Positions 1-12,546 of a DNA stretch of 64,000 nucleotides are shown piece after piece. The number at the start of each line of letters is the position of its first letter. The first letter of the stretch is position 1. Position numbers and translations under genes: made by a program. The stretch is from assembly GCA_973895155.1 (NCBI GenBank), contig OZ316895.1:4774001-4838000 (forward strand), read 5' to 3'. This stretch comes from Marsupella aquatica. Its lineage: Eukaryota; Marchantiophyta. Under the pieces are notes generated by a model. The model worked only from the letters and a program-made list of their open reading frames with translations. It was not told the origin of the DNA and did no database searches.

Positions 1-14
1 TGTTCTATCTGCAG

Positions 15-470
15 ATCAAGGTTGCATCGGTCAGATTGGCGAAGATATACATGAAAAGAGTATCCATTGAGCTGGATACCTTGGGAAATAACACGGAGAA
101 AGAGCCCGTCAGAGAATTTTTCCTCCTTCAAGGTGTTCGATTTGCATTCCGAGTTCACCAGGTAAGCAGAGGTTTTGTTTAACCTTCTTTGGCCTTATGC
201 AGGTGTATCTAGTTGTACTTTCGGTGAATATTTTTCAAACTGTAAACTTAGATGCGAAGTGGGAACTGTTAACTTCCATTTTGTCAGTACTTCGGGTTAA
301 GGTGAAAGATATTGCTCATTAACATTTTAATCTTGTTCTGGCAGTTTGCCGGGGGCTTTGATCCTGAAAGTATGAGAGCATTTGAAGATCTACGAAATCG
401 GGCTCACAAGAGGGAAAGTCCAAAGGAAAGTCCTGTGAAAGAGGCTCCAATGGTGGAGGAGAGCACCTAG
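15..470 (+). CDS. CHUP1: CHUP1-type chloroplast positioning protein, C-terminal end (partial)
   Basis: Two last exons, 15-161 and 345-470, of a gene that begins left of the window. Bases 1-14 are the end of the previous intron (acceptor TGCAG). Intron 162-344 is GT-AG and phase 0. The 90 visible residues include VREFFLLQGVRFAFRVHQ and FAGGFDPESMRAFEDLR, the highly conserved C-terminal block of CHUP1 and its close relatives. CHUP1 sits on the chloroplast outer envelope, binds actin/profilin and drives light-dependent chloroplast movement; this is family knowledge. The stop TAG is at 468-470 after a short acidic tail (MVEEST). The N-terminal anchor, coiled coil and proline-rich parts are outside the window, so a CHUP1-like paralogue such as the IPGA1 group cannot be excluded. 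Confidence 0.9.
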
Positions 471-950
471 AATCTGCAGACTCCTCTATGGGTTTTACTT
501 ATTTTAAAGAGTCTATCCCCTTTGTTGATGGTATGGGCTCGCTCGCTACAGTTTTGTAAAGCTATTGAGATTGAGATTTTTAGTTTCTGAAGAGACCCCT
601 TCGGGAGCAGTCCCCGCCAACCAGGGACTCCTAACACTGAATTCAGATTCTCAGCTGATTTTTGCTGAAGAAAAATCAGAGCGGCACATATCCTTGCTAC
701 CAGCAGGAACCTGACACAACTTCTTTTGACACACTGCAGTCAAAAGAAGTTGTGTCAAAAAAAAGTCAGTGATGGGACGGGTTGATGACAAAGATGGTAC
801 TCCAATGCACCTTGATGGTTCTCTCAGAGCTGTATGTATGATACCATATATATTCTTAAATGCCCAGTGCACAATGCTGGGAGGTTATTACCTCTGGACT
901 CGAAATGTTTATTTCAGGATTTAACTATGAACGACCTTCTGTACAATAAA
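471..950 (+). other. Probable 3' UTR of the CHUP1 gene
   Basis: The sequence after the CHUP1 stop is non-coding. An AATAAA hexamer at 945-950 is a reasonable poly(A) signal. The interval holds two inverted repeats (655-679 and 712-757). The transcript end is inferred from the hexamer only. Confidence 0.4.
655..757. repeat. Two consecutive inverted repeats (hairpins) in the CHUP1 3' region
   Basis: A perfect 19-bp inverted repeat has arms 712-730 (TGACACAACTTCTTTTGAC) and 739-757 around an 8-base loop. Just upstream a 9-bp perfect inverted repeat has arms 655-663 (CTGATTTTT) and 671-679 around 7 bases. Both are read directly from the sequence. Confidence 0.85.
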
Positions 951-3900
951 TGATTGATCTTATTTCTCTGAATTATTTCCCGACAGTTTGTTGGGCACTC
1001 CACTGAAATTTCCAACATCGTACGACCTTCAGAGGTGGTTGTCCCAGGTAGCAACTGGACTTAGTTTATAGACTCTGGCTTCGCCAGGCTTGAATATGGA
1101 CAAGGTTATGTTAAATGATTCGGTTGAATGATCGATAGCGTTTTATGATCAATTCTTACGTCTACTTGAAAGAGCATTTCAATGCCACAATTGATCAAGT
1201 CTCCACCTTCGATTGATAATTCAAAACTCTACTACGGCTGCATTCAATATCTGAATGAATCAGGAAGACGTCTGTACACATCAGATTGATATGAAGCTTT
1301 ATCCAAGGCAAAAGTCTCCTTGAGATCTAGTGGAGATAGGTTTGAATGATGTTGCACATGGAAATCAGTGCTCTTAGAGATCGAGTCGACCCGTTTAACT
1401 GATTTGGCTGGCTGGTTAGATTAATGTCTACAGTAGGCTCCAAAACCCTGAATCCCACACCTCTTCAACATGGAGGTGTCAGTACATGTCAGTGATCTCA
1501 ATCGTGGTGACCACTGAATTGGAATGTTGGGCTTCAGATGCCGATCGTGGAATGACGGTCATTAGTGCAGACAGACATGCAGTGGTTTCGGATTCTCCAC
1601 CGAGAGACCTCAGAACTTCCAACAAAGCATGTCAATCCAGACTGGCGTGAAGAGCTACAGTACCTGATTGACGAGAGCATGGCCTCTGGTGGATCTTCCA
1701 GTGACAGGTTACTCTTGCACCGAACAGCTATGATCGTACTCATTCGAGAAATCCATTTTTTACTCCCCTCCCCAAACTGGCTGAATTAATACTGTAGTCT
1801 GCCCCCAAAAGAAATTTAATTATCAGGTACAACAGTGCTCATATGGTGATATGGTCATGACAATCCATCAACTTTTTAAAAGATGTCATTTTGTCTTGAC
1901 TATTGTGTTAGGCATGTGGTAGTGAGTAGGGCTTTAGTCCTTTTGAGGTGGTTGGGGACTTTGGGGCTTTTTGACACTTTGGTACTAATGAGGTTTTCCC
2001 TTATTTCTCCCCTTTCTTGGGTTGCTTGTCTTTTAGATCCTGTGCCCTGGGTTCTTTTACAATCCGATATATGCTAAGGGTGGTTGTCCATGTATCGCCC
2101 CTCCATGTAGATGTCTTCTTTTGTCAGGGGTGCCTCAACTTTCCATGTAATTGTCTCTTTTGAGTAAAACTCACTTAACCTGACTTTCAAAAATACTTGG
2201 TGTAGGCCCAACCTATGGTGCTGATGATCTGTAGTTTGTGACCCTGGTTTAATACTCTCTCCCTTATGTCAGGGGCGCTGGATAATCCCCTGATGTGCTA
2301 TCTTATACTCTTGCATATTTGACGAATGGTCAACTGTGATGGATCAATGACTGCCCTCTTGGTTCCAAGGCAAAAAGAACCTCAGCCTGCTCCTTTTTCC
2401 GTGCTCTTCAATATAATTTTTGATTGATATGCACTCAAATTAAGGTGACATGAGAATGGAATAACTCATGTTGTTTCAACATAAGTTCCTCTCAAGCCAA
2501 AATAAAGAGATGAGATTGAAGTGTCCTGGATTTTCGTATGTGCTATAGATCAAAACGTTTTTCAAGGCAAAACAATGAAATGCCTTGCCAGGGCAAAAAA
2601 CATGTCCTTGTAAGTTTCCACTTTCCCACGTTCTCTGCATTTATTGCACCATTCGCAGATCTCTAAACAAAATGGAAACCAAATATTTTGTTGCTTAGAT
2701 AAATTATTTTGAAAATTATGAAGAGTTTTCCCCTGCTGGAGACTGCTCCCTGTAGCTGTGACTTGTTATCTCAGTTGGGTTTCCTTTCCCCCTTGTTGAA
2801 ATCTAGCTAACAATTTGCTATCGAAAGCTGAATTTTGGTGTCTATGGTCTAGAGTGAAGCCGACCATGACTCGGGTGGTGGCAAGTTTTGGAGTGAGGCA
2901 ACAGGTGGAAATGCAGGGCAACCATGGATGCTGCCACTTGCTCTCTCCGTTGGGTTTCCCTTCCCCTTTGCTAAAATAATAATAATAGTTTTCAGAACTG
3001 ATTAGTTTCTATGCAAACCTGGTTGTCACAATGGGAAATTGGCTCACCTGGCTCATGAGAAACTCCAAGGCCATGCCCTCTGTTTGGTTTTCAAATCTGG
3101 GAAGGAGGTCAGGTGTGACTCCATTCTTGCCCTGGGACCCACATGTTGTCATAGTTTTATAGCACCCTTAGACAAGCCATTTGGCCTTCCTAGATTATGG
3201 AGTACCATTAAATCTGGTGATTAATTTCCATTGCCAGTAACGTTTGGGTGAATTTAGTCATAAATTGTTCTGTTATTTTCATTTGTTTCTTGTCAAGATG
3301 CTCCCATAGACCATAACATCCCACATGGACCACCATTCTTCCCAAATTGTTGCTGATATGGACCAGAGTGTTTGTGACCTTGGGACTCAAATGGACCAAA
3401 TAACTTTGACTCCCGAACGAGTACGTAAGTGAAAACCCTGGATAAATGCAAGGAGCCAATTTCTTACCATCGTGCAAACAGGTAATATGTTTTTGATAAA
3501 TACCAACTTTATAAGTGCAAAATCTTGAGAAGTGTACATGAACTGTTATTGGTAAGGATGCAATTCCATCCCATTGCACTTACTGATAAGTGCATGGAAA
3601 TATCTAGTAGAAATTGCACTTAATTATTGGGTAGTGGACCCAGTTGAGGGTGGAAGTCACAAGACTCTTCAGTGATGGAGTATAATTGCAGATATAACAA
3701 AGAGATGTTAACAGCTTTTTTTTAGATTTTAGTGTTTTGCCAGAGTGGGGAATGTCCAGTGTGTGAAGGAGAAGATGCTCAAAATATTCCTTGTCTGATT
3801 ATTTTCTGACCGTCAGATCTCCCTAGATTTGAGGATGACCGTTAGATTCTGGCTAGTAGGGTTGTGATTAGGTGGGACGCTAGCTAGTGAGACAGAAACA

Positions 3901-4289
3901 TACTAGCTAATTTTCACCAAAAATGGCAAAAGCTTTTTGGGGAGGTGAAATTTGGCAAATTTTCATCACTTAAAAAAACACTGGATGTAAACCATATACT
4001 CTTATTGACTTAATTAAGGCATCTCAAAGTTGACAAGTTGATGTACCTTAACTCCCTAGTTAGGGGTTATGTACTATAGAATTCATAGTCGATAAATTTT
4101 TGCCATAAGGATTGGGCTATGTCATAATCATTAGTCAGTGTAGAGGTTAGGGAAAGTAAAAATAAAACTTATATAGTATGAAAAATTATGACCTATTCTT
4201 TATGACCAAATGTCATCATGTCTAATTTCCAAGCTTTGAGACTTCCTAGGGCACGATTTGATATTTGTCCCTTATCACCTAACCCACCT
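951..4289. other. Intergenic, no gene recognised
   Basis: AT-rich DNA. Reading frames are short and resemble no family I know. I see no splice-linked conserved exons, RNA gene or intact transposon end. Two similar phrases recur (gttgggtttcc near 2775 and again near 2953), but they are too short to define a repeat. Confidence 0.5.
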
Positions 4290-4456
4290 TTAAGTGCACA
4301 CGAGGCTCTTCTTCCCAAGAATGTGCACTTCGAGAAAAACTACTCTAACAATTTGGTGGAAATCCGCCCAAAAGCAAAGGGATCATGAGCTGACCGGGAT
4401 ATTAAAAGTCAATAAAAGAAGGAGTACGTGGCCCCGGAGAAAAAACAGGGGCTCGC

Positions 4457-5014
4457 ATGGAACCGCGTCCGAGAATCGCCCGTACTCCCCGTTGGATCTT
4501 GCCCCGTACAACGGAAAGATACTCTAGGTTTGACCGAGAACTGTCATCCGGGGCGTTATTTAACAATCTTGGCAGGGTGATTCCGTTATTTTACTACGGG
4601 ACCTACTCCGTAGGATCTCCACGGTCAATGTTCGTCCGCCGTCGATATCGTGGTCCCCAGGCTGACCAATCCAATTCGAGCACGATGCACGTGCGCGCGA
4701 GAAAGGTGTGCTCTCGCTCTCGCGCCGAAATTGATTCGCTTGCCCTGGTGTTAGGGTGCTCGCGTACTGCCGTCTGGTTCGGAACTAGACCTCAGCCCAC
4801 TCCTGTGCTGCTTTTAGTAAGTACCTGGTTTGGTTTCCCGGCTCGAGATTCTTGGGTGCCTATAATAATTATGGAGTACGATTTCGCCCCTGTTTTCATT
4901 CCCAACACGTATTTTTGCAAAAGGGGAGCGTTGCAGTGCAACGTAAAGACCGTTGTTATTTTACTTTTTGTATTTTTGAGTGCATTAGTTTACCACAATG
5001 CCCTCAATGTCTAA
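4457..5014 (+). other. Unassigned 185-codon open frame in a GC-rich patch
   Basis: An ATG-initiated frame lies in a local CpG-rich island (about 4400-4900) inside AT-rich DNA. The product is arginine-rich at first and ends in a hydrophobic stretch (VVILLFVFLSALVYHNAL), but has no domain I recognise. The composition looks more like promoter or 5'-leader DNA than a conserved protein, and no downstream exon could be linked to it. Treat it as a possible open frame rather than an established gene. Confidence 0.15.
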
Positions 5015-5040
5015 CCAGGACATTATCCTATTCGTAAATA

Positions 5041-8000
5041 GCCCTGCCACTGGGAAGCTCCCATACATCCTGGTTTATTGGGTGAATATAGCTGGGCCAC
5101 AGGGGCAACATTCTGCCCATTCACACTCATGAGAAAAGCTGGAGCATTCAGTGCACTTGCTGGAGCAATTATAGAGACATTCAATTGAAAGTTAGGGGGC
5201 GGATCTCAGTTGTTCATTGGTCTTGGTGGACTTTGTCCCACTAACTTGTGGAGAAGAGGACTGCTGGCCTTTGGAGGAAACATTTGCAGGCTAGGAAGTT
5301 GAAGTGAGCATTGGGGCACGGTGGGGTTCAGAAAATGAGTATGTAGGCTGCTCCCGCTATATTTACTAGGCACACCTGGTAGCAAAGTGGTGGGAGTGCT
5401 CTGAAGAGCTCTACACTTCTGCCCCCGCACCCTCTTTGCAGGGTTGGGGTAGTGTAAGGAGAAGGGGATGGAAACAAGCCAGAGCCCACATGCCAATCCA
5501 AGCTAGTTGAACCTGTTTACACACATGTTTGTATGTAAGCCAAGGTCTAGAGGGGCTAATGGCTGCAATCCAAAGTCGAGGTCAGTCCAAGGGGTTATGG
5601 TTAATAGGCCCCAAAGAGGCCATGATTTACCTACTGCAAACTACTGAAAGGTTTTTCTTTGTGTTCCCTTAGTGTGTCACAAATATTAAATTCAGTTGAG
5701 GAAAATAAGCATTGTATGAGCCAGGCTTGCTAGGGGTTTAAAGCTGCAAACCCTCACATTAAAAACAAACAAAACTTGAGATGGTTTTAGTTTAAAGTGA
5801 AATTAAATATGCCCCCTCACATGCACGATGTTTTGAGAATATGTCCATGATTTGTTCGGCAGATGATACAGAGTGTAATGTATATGTTTAAGGTCCCTCA
5901 ATGCTCCGTAATGGAGTATTGAGGGCAACCGTGTGCCGATTGGTTGGAGCGGTGAGGCGTACAGGAGCTCCAATACTTCAAAGTAGGGACCCTAAATATA
6001 CATTAAGCGGTAGTACAGCGACAAATGATCCATGATTGGAGCTTGTGTCTTGGAGCAAGTCTGGTCCGTCCATCTAGTGCATCCGTGTTGCATGTCAGAA
6101 TCATGGTACAATTGAATGTTGTTGAGTCCTGACACCTATGGCTGGATTCAATACCCCCAAAGACTGTGGAAATATAATGAAATGTAAAGCCACATATGTG
6201 GCAAGCGCTGATAAGCGACGAGCAATAGAAAACACCATACAACCCTTAACACCTTCTCATTGGTTGTGAAAATTAATTTGCTTGGCCATGGTCATTCTGT
6301 CATACCCTCTCCACTGATCCATGCCGTAACTGAGATAACCACCTGAGCATTTGATATATTATTTTCACTATAGGGAACCCCCAAATCCCCCAAATTTGGT
6401 ACATGGTCCTTTCAAATTAGGCTCTGTTCATAAGATTGGCTTTACACCATTGAAGTGGGGATAGTTTCACACATCATGCTATGAGATATTCCATGACCAA
6501 AGTGTTGCAGGCTGGGTCATGGACAAAAAGTCTGCTGTTCCCACAAAACTTGATGGGTCAGCAACTTGGGTTGTCAGGGCGCCTGCATCCTCACCAAAAT
6601 AGCTCCGCAAGATATGCGTCGGTGCCCTCAAGAATTTCTGGCCCCGGTTAAGAATCATCAGTGCTCATTCTAAAGTTGTCGGTACCCAATTGACCTGCAG
6701 GAGTGTGTAGAAGCCCATCTCTAACCGTCTGGATTAAATTCACCCAAAAGTTGGGTTATTGGTGGTGGTCATGGACATCCAAGTCTCAGAGAGGCTCACT
6801 GAAGGAAAGAAAAAATAGGGAAACTCAACTTTTTATTTCTTTGTGATGGAGCTTCCTTGACAAGCTTAAAACCCCATCATATCAAGCTGCCTAAAGAGTC
6901 TCCAGCTTGTCAAGTAAGCTAACAAAATGTCAGGCGGGGAAAAGGGGATGCCAGTAGGAACCACGCCGCATGGAACCCCGACTCTATTCAGCCTCAACCA
7001 ATAGGAACGAGTAACAGAAAAAAAGAGAAGAGAAGCGAAGACCCAACGCCCCGAACAATGAACCAATGAAAACGAGGCCCTGTACTTCCGGTTCATGAGA
7101 AAGTCCATTGGTTCGAGTCAGACCTATCAGTAGGGTTGCGCATGGATATCTTGATGGATACGCTTCCGTACAGTACCAGCAATCATTTTTGCTCGCTTTG
7201 CGTCACCCGCCTCTGAGCCGTCGATCTGACACGAGAGCGGCTCGGATGGATATCGAAAGGTCAGCCCTACTACACTGAGGATCCGGTGCAAGAACGAACA
7301 TCCAGGCCCCATGTCATACCATGCCATGATGCCATGCTGCAGCCGGGCTTATGGCGTCTACTGGTCCAGAGCTCGAAGGGTCGGTCCGTTTGTGTAAATT
7401 GAAATTGACGTCGCAGCGAAAAGGTAGCCGAGCCTTTTTTTAATTGTATTGTAAATTCAAAAAGGAGGTAGGTGCCTGACGGCTGCTAGTGCTATCTAAA
7501 AGTTAGTATTACTTTCAACTTAGGCAGGAACATTTTGCTCAACATCTTGGGCAACACTAACTAGCTGAATGGCCACTTTTATCGTAAAAATAGACCATCC
7601 GGGGTAACAGTAAATGACCTTAGTGCCCAATGTGCTCCTAAATAGATGGTCATTGTCACAGTGCCCATTCCAAACCCAATGGCAAGAGTACTTGTGCCCC
7701 TCTTCCATGGTCTAAAGCTTTCACTCTGATTTTTTCTGTTTGAGCAACACTTTAGGTGTGAGGAAATAAACCCGATAAAACACGGAGACTTCACTCTAGA
7801 CTCTTGGCCCTGAAGAGTAGTGAGACCTAAACTCATGATCTAGAGATTTCACTCTAGGAATAGGTTTTTATCCTAGTTTTGGATTGCATTTTAGTAGATG
7901 GATGTATGTATTGGTAAGCAAAAACAATTGCCTTTGTTTCACTTATGGCTTATGCTGCAAGGAAAAACTACTTCAAGAACAACTACATGGCTGTTCAGTG

Positions 8001-9233
8001 GTGCAGCACAGCGTCACTAAACTCATGAATTCCTCCGCAATATTGACAACAACATCAATTAGGGATGTCAAGAGCCAGCGATCAATTATGGATCAGTGAA
8101 CACATGGAGGTGGTGTAGCTTTGTCTGATATTGCTCTGTGAAATGTGTGTATAGGCAACAATTTATTTGGCAGACTGATGGGGGAACTTTGTTGGTATCA
8201 TTCTTTACCCTGCTACAAGTTTACTCGCATGCTAAGGAAACTTAATTGAAACATGCAGGATCAGTGTTTATGACACAATTAATGTTGTAACAATATGGTA
8301 GAGCCCAAAATTTGTTCCCTTGCAAGAATATTTGGTCTAAGTTCTCCTACACGTGCAATATCAGCCCACAGATTCTTTTAGGTTTAACCTGGTGAATAAA
8401 CTCACGTAAATATTTTGTAAATTGGTGAGTAAATCAAGAATAACCCCTTTGTACTCAGGTTAAGAATTTGTAAAATCGTAACCATAGATGAAAGGCGGGG
8501 TAAATCATGACCCCATAGATAACGCCCCCATATCCTTAATTAAAGATGACAGCTAAGTGTACCTGCTCAATCATTATAAGAAATAAAATTCCTTTTTCAA
8601 GCATAGATACCATTAAAATAACATTGGTAATGTTCAGATGTATCCCACGTCGAATCCAGCGATGTCGTGGCCGAGCCATCTTTTGTCATTCTTTACGTTT
8701 GGTTGTCCATAATGAACAATTTGTCAGACCTTGCAATCTATGAGATTTTTAATGGCTTCGTCCATTTTGTCCAAATCACTCCACTGCATATTTGGCAATA
8801 ATTTTATTTGGCAACAGAATGCGTTGCACTTGGTTTTAACCCAAAGATAGAGAGCAATGATGAGGGCTGTAGATGGTCAATCTATTTCTCCATTAATCAG
8901 TGCGCACAGGGAAACAAAGAGTGACAAGTGAAATTGTTGCATGAGGGGGGAAACAAGCAGGTGAAGTGAAATGTCCCCTGTGAAACCCTTGGGTGACAAG
9001 GGAAATGGCCAGGTGATGGGAAGCTATCCAGCAAAACAAAATGTTCACCTGAAAAGGATATAAAGTTTGCATCATAAGTAACAAACATGGAGCTCTCAAC
9101 CCAAGAAATCCTTTTGCCCAGATTACTCCTCTGCATTTTGCCAAGAATTTCACTCTTTCCCTTTGGTAGGTATTTTTAACCTTCATGTTTATTAGTGGAT
9201 GTCACTTTTCAATATCTGAAGATTATGGGATAA
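5041..9233. other. Intergenic with one MITE; otherwise no gene recognised
   Basis: Mostly AT-rich DNA with a second short GC-rich patch at about 6920-7390. Frames up to about 97 codons occur on both strands, but none shows a recognisable family or linked exons, and several start at non-ATG codons. The only defined element is the palindromic MITE at 5876-6005. Confidence 0.5.
5876..6005. mobile_element. Palindromic MITE-like element flanked by TA
   Basis: The termini are inverted: ATGTATATGTTTAAGGTCCC from 5878 matches, with one 2-base gap and one mismatch, the reverse complement of the right end (AGGGACCCTAAATATACAT, ending at 6003). A TA dinucleotide lies immediately outside each end (5876-5877 and 6004-6005), as expected for Tc1/mariner-type (Stowaway-like) insertion. 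Inside the left end is a further 13-bp inverted repeat (5895-5907 / 5913-5925, one mismatch). It has no coding capacity. The superfamily is inferred from the TA flanks only. Confidence 0.6.
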
Positions 9234-9641
9234 ATGGGGATGGGCACAGGTGAGGCTAGCTACTGGAGTCTTGTCATCATCAATAGTAAAAATAGTGGTC
9301 TTGTAGGCCTAAATTATGGCCCAGAATCCTGCGACAGAATTAGGAAAATCATTCACCTAAAGAGGTTCCGGAGCAGTAAATTATGTTCTGACGATGAGAT
9401 ACTCGAGCCTGACTATTTTAGACCATTTTCAACTCGACATCTCCCATATTGTGTATTTTATTCGATTGCGAATAATATTTCCTCTCATACCCACACAAAC
9501 GAAAATTGCATTAATATACCTCATCCACCGAAATTTACCTTTTTCAGAAGATTCCCTGAATGGAAGAATCATTTTTCCCGCGAATCGTACGAATCGTTGG
9601 GGCGTCTGTTATCTCAGAACCTCGTCGGTACCTACAAATAA
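9234..9641 (+). other. Unassigned 135-codon open frame
   Basis: An ATG-initiated frame of 135 codons just upstream of the CpG-rich block. The translation (for example RKIIHLKRFRSSKLCSDDE) shows no signal peptide, membrane segment or known domain. It may be chance in the RAD16 upstream region; I found no support beyond its length. Confidence 0.12.
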
Positions 9642-9759
9642 ACCACAGATAACTTAGAGGGGCCGACTAATCCCACGGGATACTTGACTACTGGGTTGCC
9701 ATGTTCCGTTTTCGATACGGCCGTCGATTCATTGAGTTAACGGGTCAGATCTATTAGAG

Positions 9760-12447
9760 GCGAACTGTGCCGCTACATAGAGGGAGTAGTGGCGCCGCTT
9801 TTGGCGGAGGCGTACTTTGGTTGGATGAGATAGCTACAGTGGCTGGCTGGCGGGCAACTGGGTACGGGCTGGGAGGAAGGCTCGTTGTTTGCAAGAGACT
9901 CGAGTGGACCCAAAGGAGAGATCTCGTTGGTTCTTTTCTTCCTTTTGCGTCGATGTGATGCGTGTCTCCGTTCCCAGTAGAAGTCCATTTCTGTCGACTC
10001 TTTTGCCGCTCGATCGGGTCGTCCGCTCCGTCCGCTGATGATTCTCATCCTCCTTCCCTCTCCGTCCGCTCGCGCGCGAGAGGGAGGGAATTCCTGACTG
10101 GTGTTGCGAACGCGCCGACCCTCTACTCGTCGGAGGAGCTTGTTGATTGTTGAGAAAAAAATTGCTTCAACACGAAAAACGGGAGCAGCAGCAAGCAAGC
10201 AAGCGTGCAAAGATGGATGGAGGAGGAGGAGGAGGAGGAGGAGGGGCTGGCGGATATCGACGCTGAGGTGCAGCAATGCGCGTGATGCATGAGGATTGAG
10301 GAGTGCGTCGAGCAATGATGGTGAGTGAGGGGATTTGGGGCGCGGAAATTTAGGAAGGAATGCGAGCAGCAAGCTGTACGTACGGTGGTGAGTAGTGCAC
10401 TGAGAGGAATAGAAGGGGATGTATCGAGGGGAGGAGATTATTATTAGGACAGTGGCGACCCAGTAGTAGCTTAGCTGGATCGAAGTTTCTCTTGATGTTG
10501 TCCATGTTGGTGGAGTACAAAGGATTCATGGACGGGTAGGGAGAGAGATGGAACGCGAGGGAGAAGGGAGGTGTATAAAAAGAGATCTTCTGACCAGAGA
10601 GCAGCTTTCGTCGGGGCGAGTGTAAATGAGGTTCGCATAGAGAGAGCGAGGGGACGGGGAGCTGCGGCAAGATTGTCGTGTAGATGTTTCCAATTTAAGT
10701 TTTACGGGTTGAGAAGAGGAGCGGGAGAGAGAGAGGGGAGAGCGGGGCGGAATAACGGCGCCAGAGGGCGTAATCTCGAGAGCAAAGCAGAGGGCAGGAG
10801 TGGAAGATTCGCTGGCGTTGTTCGTTTCGACGTGGTAGATAGAGAGCCGGATAGGTAAGACGCATTGTCGACGTCGTTCAAAGTGGTGGGAGAGGAGCAA
10901 TTAATTTGGATAGACGGAGGGAGGTCGGTTCTCAAAGATAATGAGACAGACACAGAGGATTCGTCTCGTTACAAGACGAACGCTTCGTCGGAAGCCTCTG
11001 TGAGACTGCGTGATAGAGAGAGAAAAGCGGCGGATCGATCGGTCGATATCATTCGTTTCCTTGTTGGGAGACTCGGGGTTTCATGACCATGTCGTAGATT
11101 TTTTATTCTCCAGTCTCTCCTGTCTGTCCGTCTGTCCGTCTGTCCATTGCCGGGACGTGAAAGTGAACGAGTGACAAACTGTAGCTTCCAGGCGCAGGCA
11201 GCAGGAGGAGGAGGATGGTGCACATAAGCCGGGATCGACTATGCAAAGTGATACTTGCGGCGCGGGGCAGAGGTGCAATTTACCGACTCTCATGGACCAG
11301 TAACTCATTTGATTGCATCTTGGTCCTTTTCGTCCATAGTATATTTCTCCCTTGCCGCCATTGTTTCTCGCTCCAGCGTGGGTGCGTGACGTTATCGTTA
11401 CTGTGCACTGTTTTGGCGAATCGATTGTAGAAGTACTGCATTGTTTTGGCCCGGTCTGTTTCTTCGACTCCGTCGTCCGCACTTTTGTCTTAGTTGTTCT
11501 AAGTCGTGCCTTTTTCTGCACCTTCGTGGTTGCCACTGTCGTTGTTGTTCTTCGTCTCCTGCTCTTGCTGATCTTTTAATACAGACGGCTGGACTCGTGG
11601 AACGCCAGCTAGCCAATCATTGAGTATAGTTGTCAGGAATTTTAGAGGGATAAGAATTTCCGAAACGGGTTTGGATGAATCATTATTGAATTCCCATCTT
11701 ATTCCTTGTTTTCCCCTAACTTGATAATCTTTTATTTTCCTTTGGCGTTTGGCTGAATTGCGTATGCCTTGTGTTCCTCCTCACCGCGTCGCGTCGGGGT
11801 TCAGCAATGTGGATTGATTCCGGGACAATGGTCATTGGTATGTGTGTTATCTGTTGTGTGCCAATTTTGGTCGATCGTCCTTGTGGGAATGAAGTGAGCT
11901 GATTTTAGTGCGACCCGCCTGAATGTGCCGATATTGCCACTTACAGCTTCATTGTATACATCGTGTGAATATGTTAACGGGTGGGAACCCCGCGATTGAT
12001 TCAAGACTGTCGCGACATATATTCATCGTGCTGCATCTTGTAGAGAGCGGCCTGTGGGTTTGAAGGTTGCAACACAGGCTGCCTGTGTTGAATGTTGACG
12101 TTCTGCTCTACCCGCTCCTTTCGTTAGGTCGTATTCGCACAATTTTGTGACCCGGTGTTATTCCCAAGAAATCTGCATGTACGCTGCCAAGATTTGCTGT
12201 CCCCGCAAAATCCTGCCCATAGCTGTTGTTGAAGAATTTTATCAATCCATTTTCTTGTGCTCCCGAATTTCGAGAATTTCGGTACTTGTGCTCGTGGACA
12301 AGTTTTGAAGCTTTAATGAGTGTCGGGTGAAAAAATTAATGCATTTGGACACCATTACCCACTCTTTCTTTTCATCATTCTGTCTCTCACCTATTTTTCC
12401 ACTGGACGATACCTATTGCAGGCACCAGCGCTTCATCCGATATTTCT
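9760..12447 (+). promoter_or_regulatory. CpG-rich promoter and long 5' leader of the RAD16-type gene
   Basis: About 2 kb (roughly 9760-11600) is GC- and CpG-rich with GGA/GAG tracts (10217-10245) and CT/GA-rich stretches, unlike the AT-rich flanks. A TATA-like TATAAAA is at 10574-10580. A good donor (ATAG|GTAAGA, intron from 10854) and the acceptor TTGCAG ending at 12421 would make a leader intron ahead of the first coding exon. Many short upstream ATGs are present. Frames of up to 199 codons on either strand here are compositional and lack recognisable domains. Confidence 0.4.
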
Positions 12448-12546
12448 ATGGCAAGAGCGAGCGTTCCTTCTGAAATTTTATCAGGCACCAGCGCTCCATC
12501 TGATATTTCTATACCAAGAACGAGCGTTCCTTCCGAAGTTTTTTCA
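12421..12546 (+). repeat. 63-bp in-frame tandem duplication in the first coding exon of the RAD16-type gene
   Basis: Unit 1 is 12421-12483 and unit 2 is 12484-12546, in the same frame. Both encode a 21-residue serine/proline-rich unit ([21 protein letters not shown] then [21 protein letters not shown], shown here as separate units). Only unit 1 contains the start ATG (12448). The duplication also copies an acceptor-like CAG|GCACCAGC at the head of each unit. Confidence 0.85.

Noticed and set aside
9773-10372. 199-codon minus-strand frame in the CpG-rich leader
   Set aside because: Low-complexity Leu/Ser/Arg composition from GGA and GAG tracts, no domain, and overlapping frames on both strands; it looks like a composition effect.
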